Shown piece by piece: positions 52,063 through 62,200 of a stretch of DNA of 64,000 bases. How positions within the stretch are numbered: the stretch's first letter is position 1; the number at the start of each line of letters is the position of its first letter. The position numbers and the translations under genes were made by a program. The notes beneath the pieces were generated by a model. It did no database searches. It was not told the origin of the DNA and saw only the letters and a list, made by a program, of their open reading frames with translations. The stretch is from Tsukamurella conjunctivitidis (GTDB lineage Bacteria > Actinomycetota > Actinomycetes > Mycobacteriales > Mycobacteriaceae), in the NCBI RefSeq assembly GCF_007858475.1, contig NZ_VIGX01000015.1, forward strand, positions 31,485 through 95,484, written 5' to 3'.

Positions 52063-52246
52063 GGTGAGGCCACATCCCGATTCACAGTCTCCCGTGAGAC
52101 GTTCGAGGCGTCCGCGATGGCGCGGCTAGTCCGCAGTAGCCCCGCGCACAGTGCTCAATCAACTGGGGAAATCGGAAGCGTATTCCGAAATCCCACTCGA
52201 CAGCAGAAGCGAGTTCAACGACAGCCTCACGACAGGTCCAGCGCAT
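52041..52246 (-). pseudogene. Possible degraded HTH gene
   Basis: Downstream of the integrase, a frame from ATG 52246 (MRWTCREAVVELASAVEW) overlaps the integrase 3' end. In the next frame the sequence TSRAIADASNVSRETVNRDV, a clear helix-turn-helix recognition pattern, runs to a stop at 52041. The two would join by a one-base shift near 52125. It may be a broken regulator gene; no intact start leads into the HTH frame. Confidence 0.3.
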
Positions 52247-53303
52247 CGACAGCAGCCCTCGTAGCCGCGTGCTCCCCCGGCCAAAGATGCGAATACACCT
52301 CCAACGTAATCGTCGGCGACGAATGCCCCAACAACTCCGACACAGCCACCGGCGACCGCCCAGCCTCAATCAACGCGCTCGCGTAGAAGTGCCGCAGCGA
52401 CTTCAGACTGTGTCCCTCAACGCCCGCTTTCTTCGCGGCACGCCGCCACAACGCCCCCAGCCTCGGCGTCGAGTACATCCGACCAAGCTCCGTCAAGAAC
52501 AACGGCTCCCCCGCCGTCCCATCCTCCACGCGCGACCGCAGCAGCTCAATCGTTGCCTGCCCAAGCGGCACAACCCGCCGAGCCTGCGGAGTCTTAGGAG
52601 CCTTCCACCCCCAGTCGCCGTAATGTCCGTCGGCCTGCTCGGTGATCCGAACAACCCCCTTGTCCAGATCAACTGATCGCACTCGAAGACCGCAGACCTC
52701 CCCCGGCCTCAAGCCGGTCAGCGCCATCATCCTGATCATCGTCCGAACCGGTTCCTCTGCCGCCCCTGCAACAGCACGAACTTCTGCCGCCGTGATTAGC
52801 TCGTGCGGCTCCACCGTTATCGACGCACCCGGCACCCGTCGAACTCCCTTCACGGGGTTCCGGGGTATGTGCCCCTTCGAGACCGCTTCGTTGAAGATCG
52901 CGGAGAGGATCGACATCAGTGTGTTGACGGTGGTCCTTGCGAGTGGCTTTCCGTCTGCCCAGGGGCGGCCTGTCACAAGCGTGTCTCGCCATCTGGTCAC
53001 GTCTTCCGGGCGGACTGTGTCGAGCGGCTTCCACTCAAGGTCACCGAGGTTTTCGAGCAGGTGCTTTCGTGTGAGCCTCGCTCCGGTTGTAGCGGCGTCC
53101 GACAGGTGCGCCTCGACGGCCTTACGGACGGGGTCGCGATCGGGCCTTCCGGTCAGGTCGCTCTTCGCGGCTTCACGCTCTCGAATCCATGTCTTGGCCG
53201 CCCTCTCGTTGGTGAAGCTCTTGGCTGTCTGCTTGCCGGCGAGGGAGACGCGTGCGACGTATCGGACGTTCCCGTTGCGTTCCGTGCGACTGATTGAACC
53301 CAT
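52227..53303 (-). CDS. int: Tyrosine recombinase (phage integrase)
   Basis: A 358-residue protein. N-terminal arm-binding region (RTERNGNVRYVARVSLAGKQ), SAM-like core-binding domain (about residues 60-150) and catalytic domain. Active-site residues: R199 in LTGLRPGEVC, R304 in KSLRHFYASA (the usual histidine three residues before it is K301), H327 in LLGHSSP and the nucleophile Y337 in TITLEVYSHL. It recombines the element with the ettA attachment site. It is the rightmost gene, 172 bases from the right att core and read away from it, as is usual for integrative elements. Confidence 0.92.
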   Translation of the reverse strand: MGSISRTERNGNVRYVARVSLAGKQTAKSFTNERAAKTWIREREAAKSDLTGRPDRDPVRKAVEAHLSDAATTGARLTRKHLLENLGDLEWKPLDTVRPEDVTRWRDTLVTGRPWADGKPLARTTVNTLMSILSAIFNEAVSKGHIPRNPVKGVRRVPGASITVEPHELITAAEVRAVAGAAEEPVRTMIRMMALTGLRPGEVCGLRVRSVDLDKGVVRITEQADGHYGDWGWKAPKTPQARRVVPLGQATIELLRSRVEDGTAGEPLFLTELGRMYSTPRLGALWRRAAKKAGVEGHSLKSLRHFYASALIEAGRSPVAVSELLGHSSPTITLEVYSHLWPGEHAATRAAVDALDLS

Positions 53304-53312
53304 GGAGGGAGT

Positions 53313-53340
53313 GTAGTAACGGTTCCTGTCTGGTTACTAC
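53313..53340. promoter_or_regulatory. Inverted repeat at the integrase promoter
   Basis: GTAGTAAC-12 nt-GTTACTAC, perfect, 10-37 bases upstream of the integrase start codon. The spacing suits an operator for an autoregulating integrase, excisionase or repressor. Confidence 0.6.
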
Positions 53341-53454
53341 CCTCAGTTGCGATCGGTTGAAGCAAACCGCTGTCGGATCAGTAGATGGATCTCGCCAAAG
53401 AGTGTGTTGAACTGGGGCTTAATGCCAGCCTATTGACGTTCAGGCTGCAGGCTG

Positions 53455-53499
53455 TTAAGACTGTTCTAGGAGCTGCATGGTGTAGATGAACTCAGCCAC
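53455..53499 (-). pseudogene. Orphaned 5' end of ettA (14-codon remnant ORF)
   Basis: GTG GCT at 53499-53494 followed by the att core encodes VAEFIYTM, the standard EttA start. It then runs into element sequence as QLLEQS and stops at TAA 53455. This is the original host start with its host leader upstream (53500 onwards), now cut off from the gene body. It may still be transcribed and translated as a 14-residue leader-like peptide toward the integrase. Confidence 0.8.
53476..53494. repeat. Right attachment-site core
   Basis: catggtgtagatgaactca, identical to 41858-41876. Right of it lies host DNA: the natural codon 2 (GCT, Ala) and GTG start of ettA and its leader. Left of it begins element DNA (agctg before the core). 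Confidence 0.92.
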
Positions 53500-53734
53500 A
53501 GTCCCTGCCCTGTCTCACGCGAAAACGACCCACCGGTGTGCCGGGGGCAAACGACTCCAGACTACCGACACCTGTCCGCGCGCGGCCACGGGACCGGCGC
53601 GCGGACCGGGCTCCGCGGCCGCGCCGATGCCTCATCGCATCGATTGGCACGTAACAAGCGGGCCTTAAGGACCGAACGACACAGTAGGAGCACGGTGACT
53701 GGGGAGTGACCGTCGGACCGTATTCGGCCATGGG
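53500..53734. promoter_or_regulatory. Host intergenic DNA: old ettA leader and polyketide gene promoter
   Basis: About 235 bases between the stranded ettA start and the polyketide synthase. The left part is the former ettA upstream region (read leftward); the right part should hold the promoter of the biosynthetic operon. No gene or clear hairpin is seen. Confidence 0.5.
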
Positions 53735-56700
53735 ATGGGGGAAATCGCCGTGAAGGATGACGAGCTACTGGGCCGCGGGCGCCCGGACGGGGCCCGCCGC
53801 GATCCGATCGCCGTCGTCGGGATCGGCTGCCGCCTGCCGGGCGGCGTACGCTCCGCCGAGGACTTCTGGGAACTGCTCGACGAGGGCCGCGACGCCGTCG
53901 TCGACATCCCCGCCGACCGGTGGAGCACCGACCGCTACTACGAGTCCGAGCGCACACCGGGCAAGAGCCGCGTGCGCCGCGGCGGCTTCCTCACCGACCC
54001 GGTCGACGCGTTCGACCCCGCCTTCTTCGGGATCTCCCCGGTCGAGGCGAGCTCGATGGACCCGCAGCAACGGCTGCTGCTCGAGGTCGCGTGGGAGTCC
54101 ATCGAGGACGCGGGCCTGCGGGCGGAGGACCTCGAGCGCTCGCGGACCGCGGTCTTCACCGGCGGCTTCACCCTCGACTACAGCCAGATGCAGTTCTCCA
54201 CCTCCGCCGCGGAGCCGCCCACCGTCGCCGCCCACACGGCGACGGGCGTCGTGATGACGATGCTGTCCAACCGCATCTCCCACGCCTTCGATCTGCTCGG
54301 CCCCAGCATGTCCATCGACACCGCGTGCTCGTCCTCGCTGGTGGCGATCCACCTGGCGTGCCAGTCGATCTGGAACGGCGAGAGCGAGCTCGCCCTCGCC
54401 GGCGGCGTCAACCTGATGCTCAGCCCGAACTTCACGGTCGCCGCGTCGACGGGCGGCTTCCTCTCCCCCACCAGCACCTCCCGCGCGTTCGACGCGGCGG
54501 CCAACGGGTACGTCCGCGGCGAGGGCGCCGCGCTCGTCGTCCTCAAGCCCCTCGCTCGGGCCCGGGCCGACGGCGACCGGATCTACGCGACGGTGCTCGG
54601 CACCGCCGTCAGCCAGGACGGGCGGACGAACGGCATCACGGTCCCCAACGGCGCGAGCCAGAAGCGCGCCATCGAGGCCGCGTTGGCGACCGCGGGCATC
54701 GCCCCGGACACGGTCGACTACGTGGAGGCGCACGGCACCGGCACCCCGGTGGGCGATCCGATCGAGGCGAACGCGATCGGCGAGGTCTACCGCGACGATC
54801 GCCCGGCGGACCGTCCGCTCGTGATCGGCTCGGTCAAGACGAACCTGGGCCACCTCGAAGCCGCCGCCGGCGTGGTCGGATTCATCAAATCCGCTCTCGC
54901 CCTGGGTCACCGCCGCGTCCCGCGGCACCTCCACCTCGACGCCCTCAACCCCGCCATCGACCTCGACGAGCTGCGGATCGAGATCGCCACCGAGCCGAGG
55001 TCGCTGCGTCCCGAGGGCACCGTGCGGGCGGGCGTCAACTCCTTCGGCTTCGGCGGCACGAACGCCCACGCGATCCTCGAATCCGCCCCCGTCGACCTGC
55101 CCGTGCGCCACGCCCCGGCGGTGGAGCCCGCGCGGGACGGGATCGCGACCGTCCTCCCGCTCGCGGCGCGCAGCGACTCCGCCCTCGCGCAGCTCGCGGG
55201 CGCCTACGCGGGACTGGTCGAGTCCGAGGGTCCGGTCCCGCTCGCCGGTGCGCTCGCACACCGGCGCAGCGCCCACCGCACCGCACGACTCGCGGTGGTC
55301 GCCGCCGACGCCGGCGAGGCCGCGGACGCCCTGCGCGCCGCCGCCGAGGGCATCCCGCACCAGGCCGTCCGGGCCGGCTCGGCGCTCGCCGACGCCCGGC
55401 CGCTCGTCTTCGTCTACACCGGAATGGGCCCGCAGTGGTGGGGAATGGCCCGCGGCCTACTGCAGCACGATTCGGTGTTCCGCGCTGCGATCGACCGCTG
55501 CGACGCCGCGATCGCACCGCTCGCCGGCTGGTCGCTGACCGCCGAACTCCTGGCCCCCGAGTCCGAGTCGCGCATGGCCGAGTCGGTGGTCGCGCAGATC
55601 GCGAATTTCGGCGTGCAGTACGCGCTGACCCGGCTGTGGGAGGCGTTCGGCGTCCGGCCCGACCTCGTCGTCGGGCACAGCGCCGGCGAGGTCGCCGCCG
55701 CACTCGAGGCGGGCGCACTGACCTTCGAGGACGCGATCACCGTGATCGTGCACCGCGCCCGTATCCAGCACACCGCGAGCGGAGGCGGGCGACTGCTCGC
55801 CGTCGCGCTCGGCGAGGCCACCGCCGGCGAGCTTCCCGAGGTGACGCGCGGCGAGGTGGAGTTCGCCGCGATCAACGGGCCCGACTCGGTCGCACTCGTG
55901 GGCGCCCTCCCGGCGCTGGAGTCCCTCGCGGAGCGGCTCGGCGCCGACGGCGTCTTCGCGCGTCTCGTCCCCGGCGACGTCCCGTACCACAGCCGCGCGA
56001 TGGATCCCCTCGAAGCGGAGGTCCGCAGTGCCCTCGCCGGACTCGCCCCGAGCGCACCGTCGATCCCGCTCTACTCGACGGTGACCGGCGCGACGATCCC
56101 GACCGACGGCTCCCAACCGCACGACGCCGAGTACTGGTGGCGCAACATCCGCCGCCCCGTGCTGTTCGGCGCAGCGACGGACGCGCTGCTCGACGCCGGT
56201 GCCGCGACCTTCGTCGAGATCGGACCCAGCCCGGTGCTGGGCCGGGCGATCGCGGAGGCCGCAGCGGCCCGTGGGCGATCGGTGTCGACGACGGCGTCGC
56301 TGCGCCGCGACGGCGAGGACGCCGTCTCCTTCGCCGCGGCGCTGGCCGACCTGTGGATCCGGGGGGTCGACGTCGACTTCGGCCCGCTCGCGCCGCGCGC
56401 CCCGATGCGGCCGCTGCCCGCCTACCCGTGGCAGACCGGCCGGTACTGGTCCGAGGGCGCTGCGGGACGCCGGGAGCGGCTCGCGGACACCGTCGAGCCC
56501 TACCTCGGCAACCGCACCGACGGCGCCCTCCCCGCCTGGCGGCGGCTGCTCGACGGCACCGCACCGCGGTCCCTCGGCGACCACGTGGTGCACGGCTCGA
56601 CGCTCTTCCCCGGCGCCGGATACCTCGAGATCGCGGCGGAGGTCGCGCGTGACGAGTACGGCGCCACGGCCTGCACCCTGCTCGACGTCGCGTTCGAGAC

Positions 56701-59230
56701 GGCGCTGGTGCACGGCGGCGGCGGGACCTACCTGATCGACACGAGCCTCGACCCCGAGTCCGGCCGGATCGCCATGCACGGCAGGGTTCCGGGAGCCGGG
56801 CGGTGGGCCCGGCACGCAACGGCCACCTTGCGGCCCGCACCGTCCGTCCGACCGCACATCGACGTCGCGCCCGCCGTGGGCGCGTCGATCGCCACCGACA
56901 CCCTGTACGCGGGATTCCGGGACACGGGATTCGCGTACGGGCCCGCGTACCGACTGCTGCACGACGTGATCGTCGGCGATGGCGTCGCGAGCGCACGGAT
57001 CCGCGCCGCCGCCGCGGAACCGGTCGCCGACCGGTCGCCGGTCCTCGAGCCGAGTGTGCTCGACGCGGCCTTCCAACTGCTCCTACCGCTCGCCTTCCAG
57101 CGGGCCGCGGGCGCCAAGTTGATCCCCGTCGGCGTCGACCGCGTCGTGATCCACGCCCGGCCCGAGGGCCCCGTACTCGCACGGGCCGTCGCCCGCACCT
57201 CGGACGATTCCGCCACGATCAGCGGCGACGTGGTCCTGGCCGGCGAGGACGGCCGGGTGGTCGCCGAGGTGGAGGGCTTCACCGTTCGCATCCTCGACGA
57301 CGTGGCCGCTTCGCCGCGGGTGGGCACCGACTGGGTGTACGAGCAGGCGTGGGAGCCGCAGCCGGCGGACGACGCGGACCGCGCCCGCGCCGAGGGCGTC
57401 TGGCTGATCCTCGCGGACGGATCCGGCGTCGCGGACGACCTGGCCGAGCGGCTCTCGGCGGCCGGCGGAACCCCCGTACTGCTCCGCGCGGGTGCCGCGG
57501 ACGGCGGCACCCCGCCCGCCGATCGTGACGCCCTGGCGGCGGCCCTCGATCGCGCCGTCCCCGCCGAGGGACTGCGCGGCGTCGTCCACCTCTGGTCGCT
57601 CGACGTCCGGGCCGGGGCGACCGACGCGCTCCGCTGGGCGGCACACGACGCCGTCCTCTCCGTGGTGCACCTGGCGGCCGAGCTCGAGCAGCGCGGCCTC
57701 GCGGCACCGACGTTCCTCGTCACGGACGGCGCGCAGCCCGTCGCCGGCGGTGTTGGCGAGCAGGGCCTGCTGCAGGCGCCCCTGCTCGGCGTCGGCCGGG
57801 TCCTGCACCACGAACTGATGGGGCTGCAGGCCCGGCTGGTGGACCTCGACCCCCGGGACCGCGACGGCAGCGCCGCACTGCTGTTCGACGAGCTCACGGT
57901 CGCCGCCACCGACGAGGACCAGGTCGCCTTCCGCGGCGGCGAGCGCCTGGTCGCACGCCTGCACCCGTCGGCGCGGTCCGGCGGCCGGATCCCCGCCCGG
58001 ATGCGCGGTGACGGCGCCTATCTCGTCACCGGTGGGCTGGGCGCGCTCGGCCGGCTCGTGCTCGCCGCGCTCGCGGAACGCGGCGCCGGACACCTGATCG
58101 TCACCAGCCGGACCGGGCTCCCCGCGCGGGACGCGTGGGACGAGCTCACCGATCCCGCGCAGCGCGACGCCGTGGCGGCGGTCCGGGCCGCGGAGACCGC
58201 GGGTGCGACGGTGCACATCGTGACCGTCGACGTGACGGACGCCGGGGCGCTCGCCGAGCGCCTCACCGTCCTGCACGGCGCCGGCGTTCCGCCGCTGCGC
58301 GGCGTGATCCACTCCGCCGGCGCCGTCGACGACCAGATCCTCGTGCGGATGACGCAGGAGCAGGTCGAGCGAGTGGTCCGGCCGAAGGTCCTCGGCGGCT
58401 GGGCACTGCACGAGGCGACGGCGGGCGAGCCGCTCGACTTCTTCACGCTGTTCTCCTCGATCTCCGCGGTGATCCCGTCACCCGGGCAGGGCAATTACGC
58501 CGCCGGGAACGCCTTCCTCGACTCCCTGGCCCACTACCGGCGTGCGCTGGGTCTGCCCGCGCTGTCCATCAACTGGGGCCCGTGGGACGCCGGGATGATC
58601 GCGAGCCTCGGCCTGCGAGAGCTCTACGGGCAGCGCGGCATCGACCTCATCGATCCCGCGACGGGCATGACGCTGCTCGCGGAGCTGCTCGGTTCCTCCG
58701 AGGTGCAGCAGGGCGTCGTCTCGGCGCACTGGCCGACGGTGATCGACAGCTACGCGCTCACCCCGATCCTCGTCGCCCACCTCGGTCGCGGGGAGGACGA
58801 GGAGGACGACGGGTCCGAGTCGATCCTCGACCGGATCGGCTCCGCGACCGCCGAGGACCGTACGCCGATAGCGGTCGACGGGGTGCGGCTCACCGTCTCC
58901 CGCGTGCTGCGGATGGCGGAGGAGCACATCCCCGACGACGAGCCCCTCGGCCGCCTCGGCGTCGACTCGATGCTCGCCACCGAACTGCGCATCCGGGTGG
59001 AGCAGCAGTTCCGCACCGCCCCGTCGATCGCCTTCCTGCTCGACGGCGCGACGGTGGCGACCATCGCGGCCGAGCTCCTCGCCACCCTCGACGTCCCTGC
59101 GGGAGACACAGATCCCGACGCCGAGGTCGACGACCTCGCGGCACTGCTCGCGGACCTGGACGGCGACGCGGTCGCCGCCCTGCTCGCGCAGTCCGAGACC
59201 ACCGAACCGAACGCCGGAGGCCCCCGATGA
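53735..59230 (+). CDS. Modular type I polyketide synthase, KS-AT-DH-KR-ACP
   Basis: A 1831-residue protein. KS with DTACSSSLVAIHLA (Cys near residue 197) and the two His motifs EAHGTGTPVGDPIE and GSVKTNLGHLEAAAG. AT with VGHSAGEVAAALEAG (Ser near 647) and VPYHSRAMDP. DH with HVVHGSTLFPGAGYL (His near 950) and VLDAAFQLLLP. KR with YLVTGGLGALGRLVL (near 1432), catalytic GQGNYAAGNAF and VDD, as in B-type KRs. ACP with LGVDSMLATEL (Ser near 1741). There is no ER domain and no loading domain, so one extension gives a beta-hydroxy or alpha,beta-unsaturated acyl chain on a starter supplied in trans. GTG 53750, behind GGGGG, is an alternative start. The stop overlaps the NRPS start by four bases. Confidence 0.9.
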   Translation: MGEIAVKDDELLGRGRPDGARRDPIAVVGIGCRLPGGVRSAEDFWELLDEGRDAVVDIPADRWSTDRYYESERTPGKSRVRRGGFLTDPVDAFDPAFFGISPVEASSMDPQQRLLLEVAWESIEDAGLRAEDLERSRTAVFTGGFTLDYSQMQFSTSAAEPPTVAAHTATGVVMTMLSNRISHAFDLLGPSMSIDTACSSSLVAIHLACQSIWNGESELALAGGVNLMLSPNFTVAASTGGFLSPTSTSRAFDAAANGYVRGEGAALVVLKPLARARADGDRIYATVLGTAVSQDGRTNGITVPNGASQKRAIEAALATAGIAPDTVDYVEAHGTGTPVGDPIEANAIGEVYRDDRPADRPLVIGSVKTNLGHLEAAAGVVGFIKSALALGHRRVPRHLHLDALNPAIDLDELRIEIATEPRSLRPEGTVRAGVNSFGFGGTNAHAILESAPVDLPVRHAPAVEPARDGIATVLPLAARSDSALAQLAGAYAGLVESEGPVPLAGALAHRRSAHRTARLAVVAADAGEAADALRAAAEGIPHQAVRAGSALADARPLVFVYTGMGPQWWGMARGLLQHDSVFRAAIDRCDAAIAPLAGWSLTAELLAPESESRMAESVVAQIANFGVQYALTRLWEAFGVRPDLVVGHSAGEVAAALEAGALTFEDAITVIVHRARIQHTASGGGRLLAVALGEATAGELPEVTRGEVEFAAINGPDSVALVGALPALESLAERLGADGVFARLVPGDVPYHSRAMDPLEAEVRSALAGLAPSAPSIPLYSTVTGATIPTDGSQPHDAEYWWRNIRRPVLFGAATDALLDAGAATFVEIGPSPVLGRAIAEAAAARGRSVSTTASLRRDGEDAVSFAAALADLWIRGVDVDFGPLAPRAPMRPLPAYPWQTGRYWSEGAAGRRERLADTVEPYLGNRTDGALPAWRRLLDGTAPRSLGDHVVHGSTLFPGAGYLEIAAEVARDEYGATACTLLDVAFETALVHGGGGTYLIDTSLDPESGRIAMHGRVPGAGRWARHATATLRPAPSVRPHIDVAPAVGASIATDTLYAGFRDTGFAYGPAYRLLHDVIVGDGVASARIRAAAAEPVADRSPVLEPSVLDAAFQLLLPLAFQRAAGAKLIPVGVDRVVIHARPEGPVLARAVARTSDDSATISGDVVLAGEDGRVVAEVEGFTVRILDDVAASPRVGTDWVYEQAWEPQPADDADRARAEGVWLILADGSGVADDLAERLSAAGGTPVLLRAGAADGGTPPADRDALAAALDRAVPAEGLRGVVHLWSLDVRAGATDALRWAAHDAVLSVVHLAAELEQRGLAAPTFLVTDGAQPVAGGVGEQGLLQAPLLGVGRVLHHELMGLQARLVDLDPRDRDGSAALLFDELTVAATDEDQVAFRGGERLVARLHPSARSGGRIPARMRGDGAYLVTGGLGALGRLVLAALAERGAGHLIVTSRTGLPARDAWDELTDPAQRDAVAAVRAAETAGATVHIVTVDVTDAGALAERLTVLHGAGVPPLRGVIHSAGAVDDQILVRMTQEQVERVVRPKVLGGWALHEATAGEPLDFFTLFSSISAVIPSPGQGNYAAGNAFLDSLAHYRRALGLPALSINWGPWDAGMIASLGLRELYGQRGIDLIDPATGMTLLAELLGSSEVQQGVVSAHWPTVIDSYALTPILVAHLGRGEDEEDDGSESILDRIGSATAEDRTPIAVDGVRLTVSRVLRMAEEHIPDDEPLGRLGVDSMLATELRIRVEQQFRTAPSIAFLLDGATVATIAAELLATLDVPAGDTDPDAEVDDLAALLADLDGDAVAALLAQSETTEPNAGGPR

Positions 59231-62200
59231 CCGAGATCGCAGACCGCCTCGCGGCGCTGAGTCCCAGCCAGCGCCGCGCGCTGCTGGCCCGGCTGGGGAG
59301 GGCACCGTCGACCGCTCGGGCCGCGCCTCCGATCGCGGCCCGCGTGCGCGACGGCGACGCCGTACGGCTCTCGGCCACCCAGGAGAACATGTGGTTCCTG
59401 GAGCAGTTCCACCCCGGCACGAGCATGCACGTCATGTCCGGGGTCGCGCGCCTGCCGATCGACGTCCCGCACGGCGTCCTCACCGACTGCCTGGAGGAGG
59501 TCATCGAGCGGCACGCGGTGCTGCGCACGCGGTTCGGCGTCGAGGACGGCGAACCGGTCGGGCGCATCGCCCCCGCGGAGCGGCCCGAGGTCGCCCTGCT
59601 CGACGGGATCGACGAGGCGCGGATGTGGGACCGGTTCGGCGAGGACGCGCGCACGCCGTTCGACGTCGAGCGGGATCCACTGCTGCGGGCGACGCTGGCG
59701 CGCACGGACTCCGGCGGCACGTGGGTGCAGATCACGCTGCATCACATGGTGGCGGACGGCTACTCCACCGGCATCCTCTTCGCCGAGCTGGGCCGGCTCG
59801 CGACCGGCCGGCTGGTGGGCCGGCTGCAGCAGCTCCCCGCCGTCCCCTTCCAGTACGCCGACGTGGCCCTGTGGGAGCGGGAGCGGGCGGACGCGGGCGA
59901 AGACGCCGGGGACATCGCGTACTGGACGGAGCGGCTCGACGGTGCGCCGACCGCGCTGACCCTGCCGACCGATCGCCCCCGGCCGGCCCGGCAGGCCTAT
60001 CGGGGACGCCGGACGGGGTTCGCGCTCTCCGCAGAGCTGGCCGCGGCCGTCCGCACGTTCAGCGCCGAGCACGGTGTCACCCCGTTCGTGACGGTGCTCA
60101 GCGCCTACGCGACGGTGCTGGCCCGGTGGTCCGCGCAGGACGGCGTCGTGGTCGGCGTCCCGGTGGCGCAGCGCTCCCAGCCGGGCACCGAGCGCGTGAT
60201 CGGCCCGTTCCTCAACACCCTCGCACTGCCGGTGGAACTCCCGGAGGGTGAGACGGTGAAGGGGCTGATCGCCCAGGTGAACACCACCGTCCGCGCAGGC
60301 TTCTCACACCAGGACGCCCGGTTCGATCGCGTGCTGTCGGCGCTCGACCTCGGCCGCGACCCCGCGCGCCCGCCGCTGTTCCAGGCGATCCTCAACATGC
60401 AGGAGGACCGCAGCGCGCCCGAGATGGAGATGCGCGATCTGTACAACGGCTGCGCCAAGTTCGACGTCCTGCTCAACATCACGACCACGCCGGGCTCGAT
60501 GACCGGGACCCTCGACGTCGCGGCCGACTTGTTCGACCAGGAGACCGCCGACGCCCTGATCGACGGCTTCACGGCCGTGCTCGGTGCTCTCACCGCCCCC
60601 GGGGCTCCCCTCGGGAGACCGGTCTCCACTCTGCCGCTGTCGAGCTCCGCGCCCGCGATCGAACCGCCGGTCCGACAGCCGGAGACCCCTGCATTGGACG
60701 AGTACGTGCTCGCCGCGGCGCACGACTCCGCGGACCGCACGGCGATCGTCGCGGGCACGGAGCGGATCACGTACGCCGAGTTGGACACCCGCGTCGGGCG
60801 CCTCGCCGCGCGGATCGCGCAGCACCTCGACGCTCCGCCCGGAACACCGGTGGGACTGCTCCTGCCGCGGTCCGCGGAGGTCATCGTCGCCATGCTCGCG
60901 ACGATGCGCGCCGGGTACTCGTTCGTGCCGCTCGATCCCGCCTACCCGGCGGAGCGCCTCGCGTTCATCTGCACCGATGCGGGCATCCCGGTACTGATCA
61001 CGACCGCCGGGGATCTCGCCGAGGTGCCGGGCCTGGACCTCCCGTGGATCGACGTCGCCGACGCGCCCGCGGGTCCGGTACCGGACCCGCCGACGGGCGA
61101 CCCGGCGACGCGGACCGCCTACATGCTGTACACCTCCGGGTCCACGGGCCGCCCGAAGGGCGTGCGGGTCTCCCACCGCAACGTCGTCACCTTCCTGGAG
61201 GCGATGCGCGCCGAGCCGGGGATGACCCCGTCGGACACCCTGCTGGCCGTCACGAGCCCGTCGTTCGACATCGCCGTCCTCGAACTGCTGCTCCCGCTCG
61301 CCACCGGGGCACGGGTGGTCATCGCGAACGGTGACGACGCCCGTGACGGCGACCGGCTCGCGGCCCTGCTCGACGAGCATGCGGTGACCGTCATGCAGGC
61401 CACCCCCACCACATGGCACCTGCTGCTCGACGCCGGTTGGCCGGGTACCCGCGGGCTGCGCGCGCTCTGCGGCGGCGAGGCGATGCCGGCCGTGCTCGCG
61501 GGCCGGCTCCTGGTCGCGGCCGACGAGCTGTGGAACATGTACGGCCCCACGGAGACCACCATCTGGTCGACCGTGCACCGCGTCACCCACGCCGACGTCG
61601 CCGCCGGCACGATCCCCATCGGCCACCCGATCCGCGGAACCGGGATAGTCGTCACCGACGCCACCGCCGCGCCCGTACCCCACGGCGTCTTCGGCGAGCT
61701 GTGCATCATCGGCGACGGAGTGACTCTGGGCTACCACGAACGGCCCGACCTCACCGCCGACCGGTTCGTGACCCTGGCCGGCTCCGAGCCGGTGCGCGCC
61801 TACCGGACGGGCGATGCGGTACGCCGGTTCCGCGACGGGCGGATCGAATTCGGCGGCCGCATCGACACCCAGGTGAAGGTGCGCGGCTTCCGGGTCGAGC
61901 TCGGTGAGATCGAGAGCGCACTCGAGACCGCGGTACCCGGCGTCCGGGCGATCGCCGCGGTCGACGCCGAGGGATCCGCCATCACCGCCTATCTCGAGTG
62001 CTCCGCAGAGGCACTGGGAGATGCCGCCGCCCTGCTGGGACACCTCCGCGAGACCCTGCCGCCGTACATGGTGCCGAGCGCGTTCGCCGTCGTCGACGCC
62101 TTCCCGTTGACGCCGAACCGCAAGATCGACCGCAAGGCACTCGCGGCCCGCGGCGGTGCGTCCGTCGAGCTCTCCGCCGTGAGCGGCACGGAGTACATCG

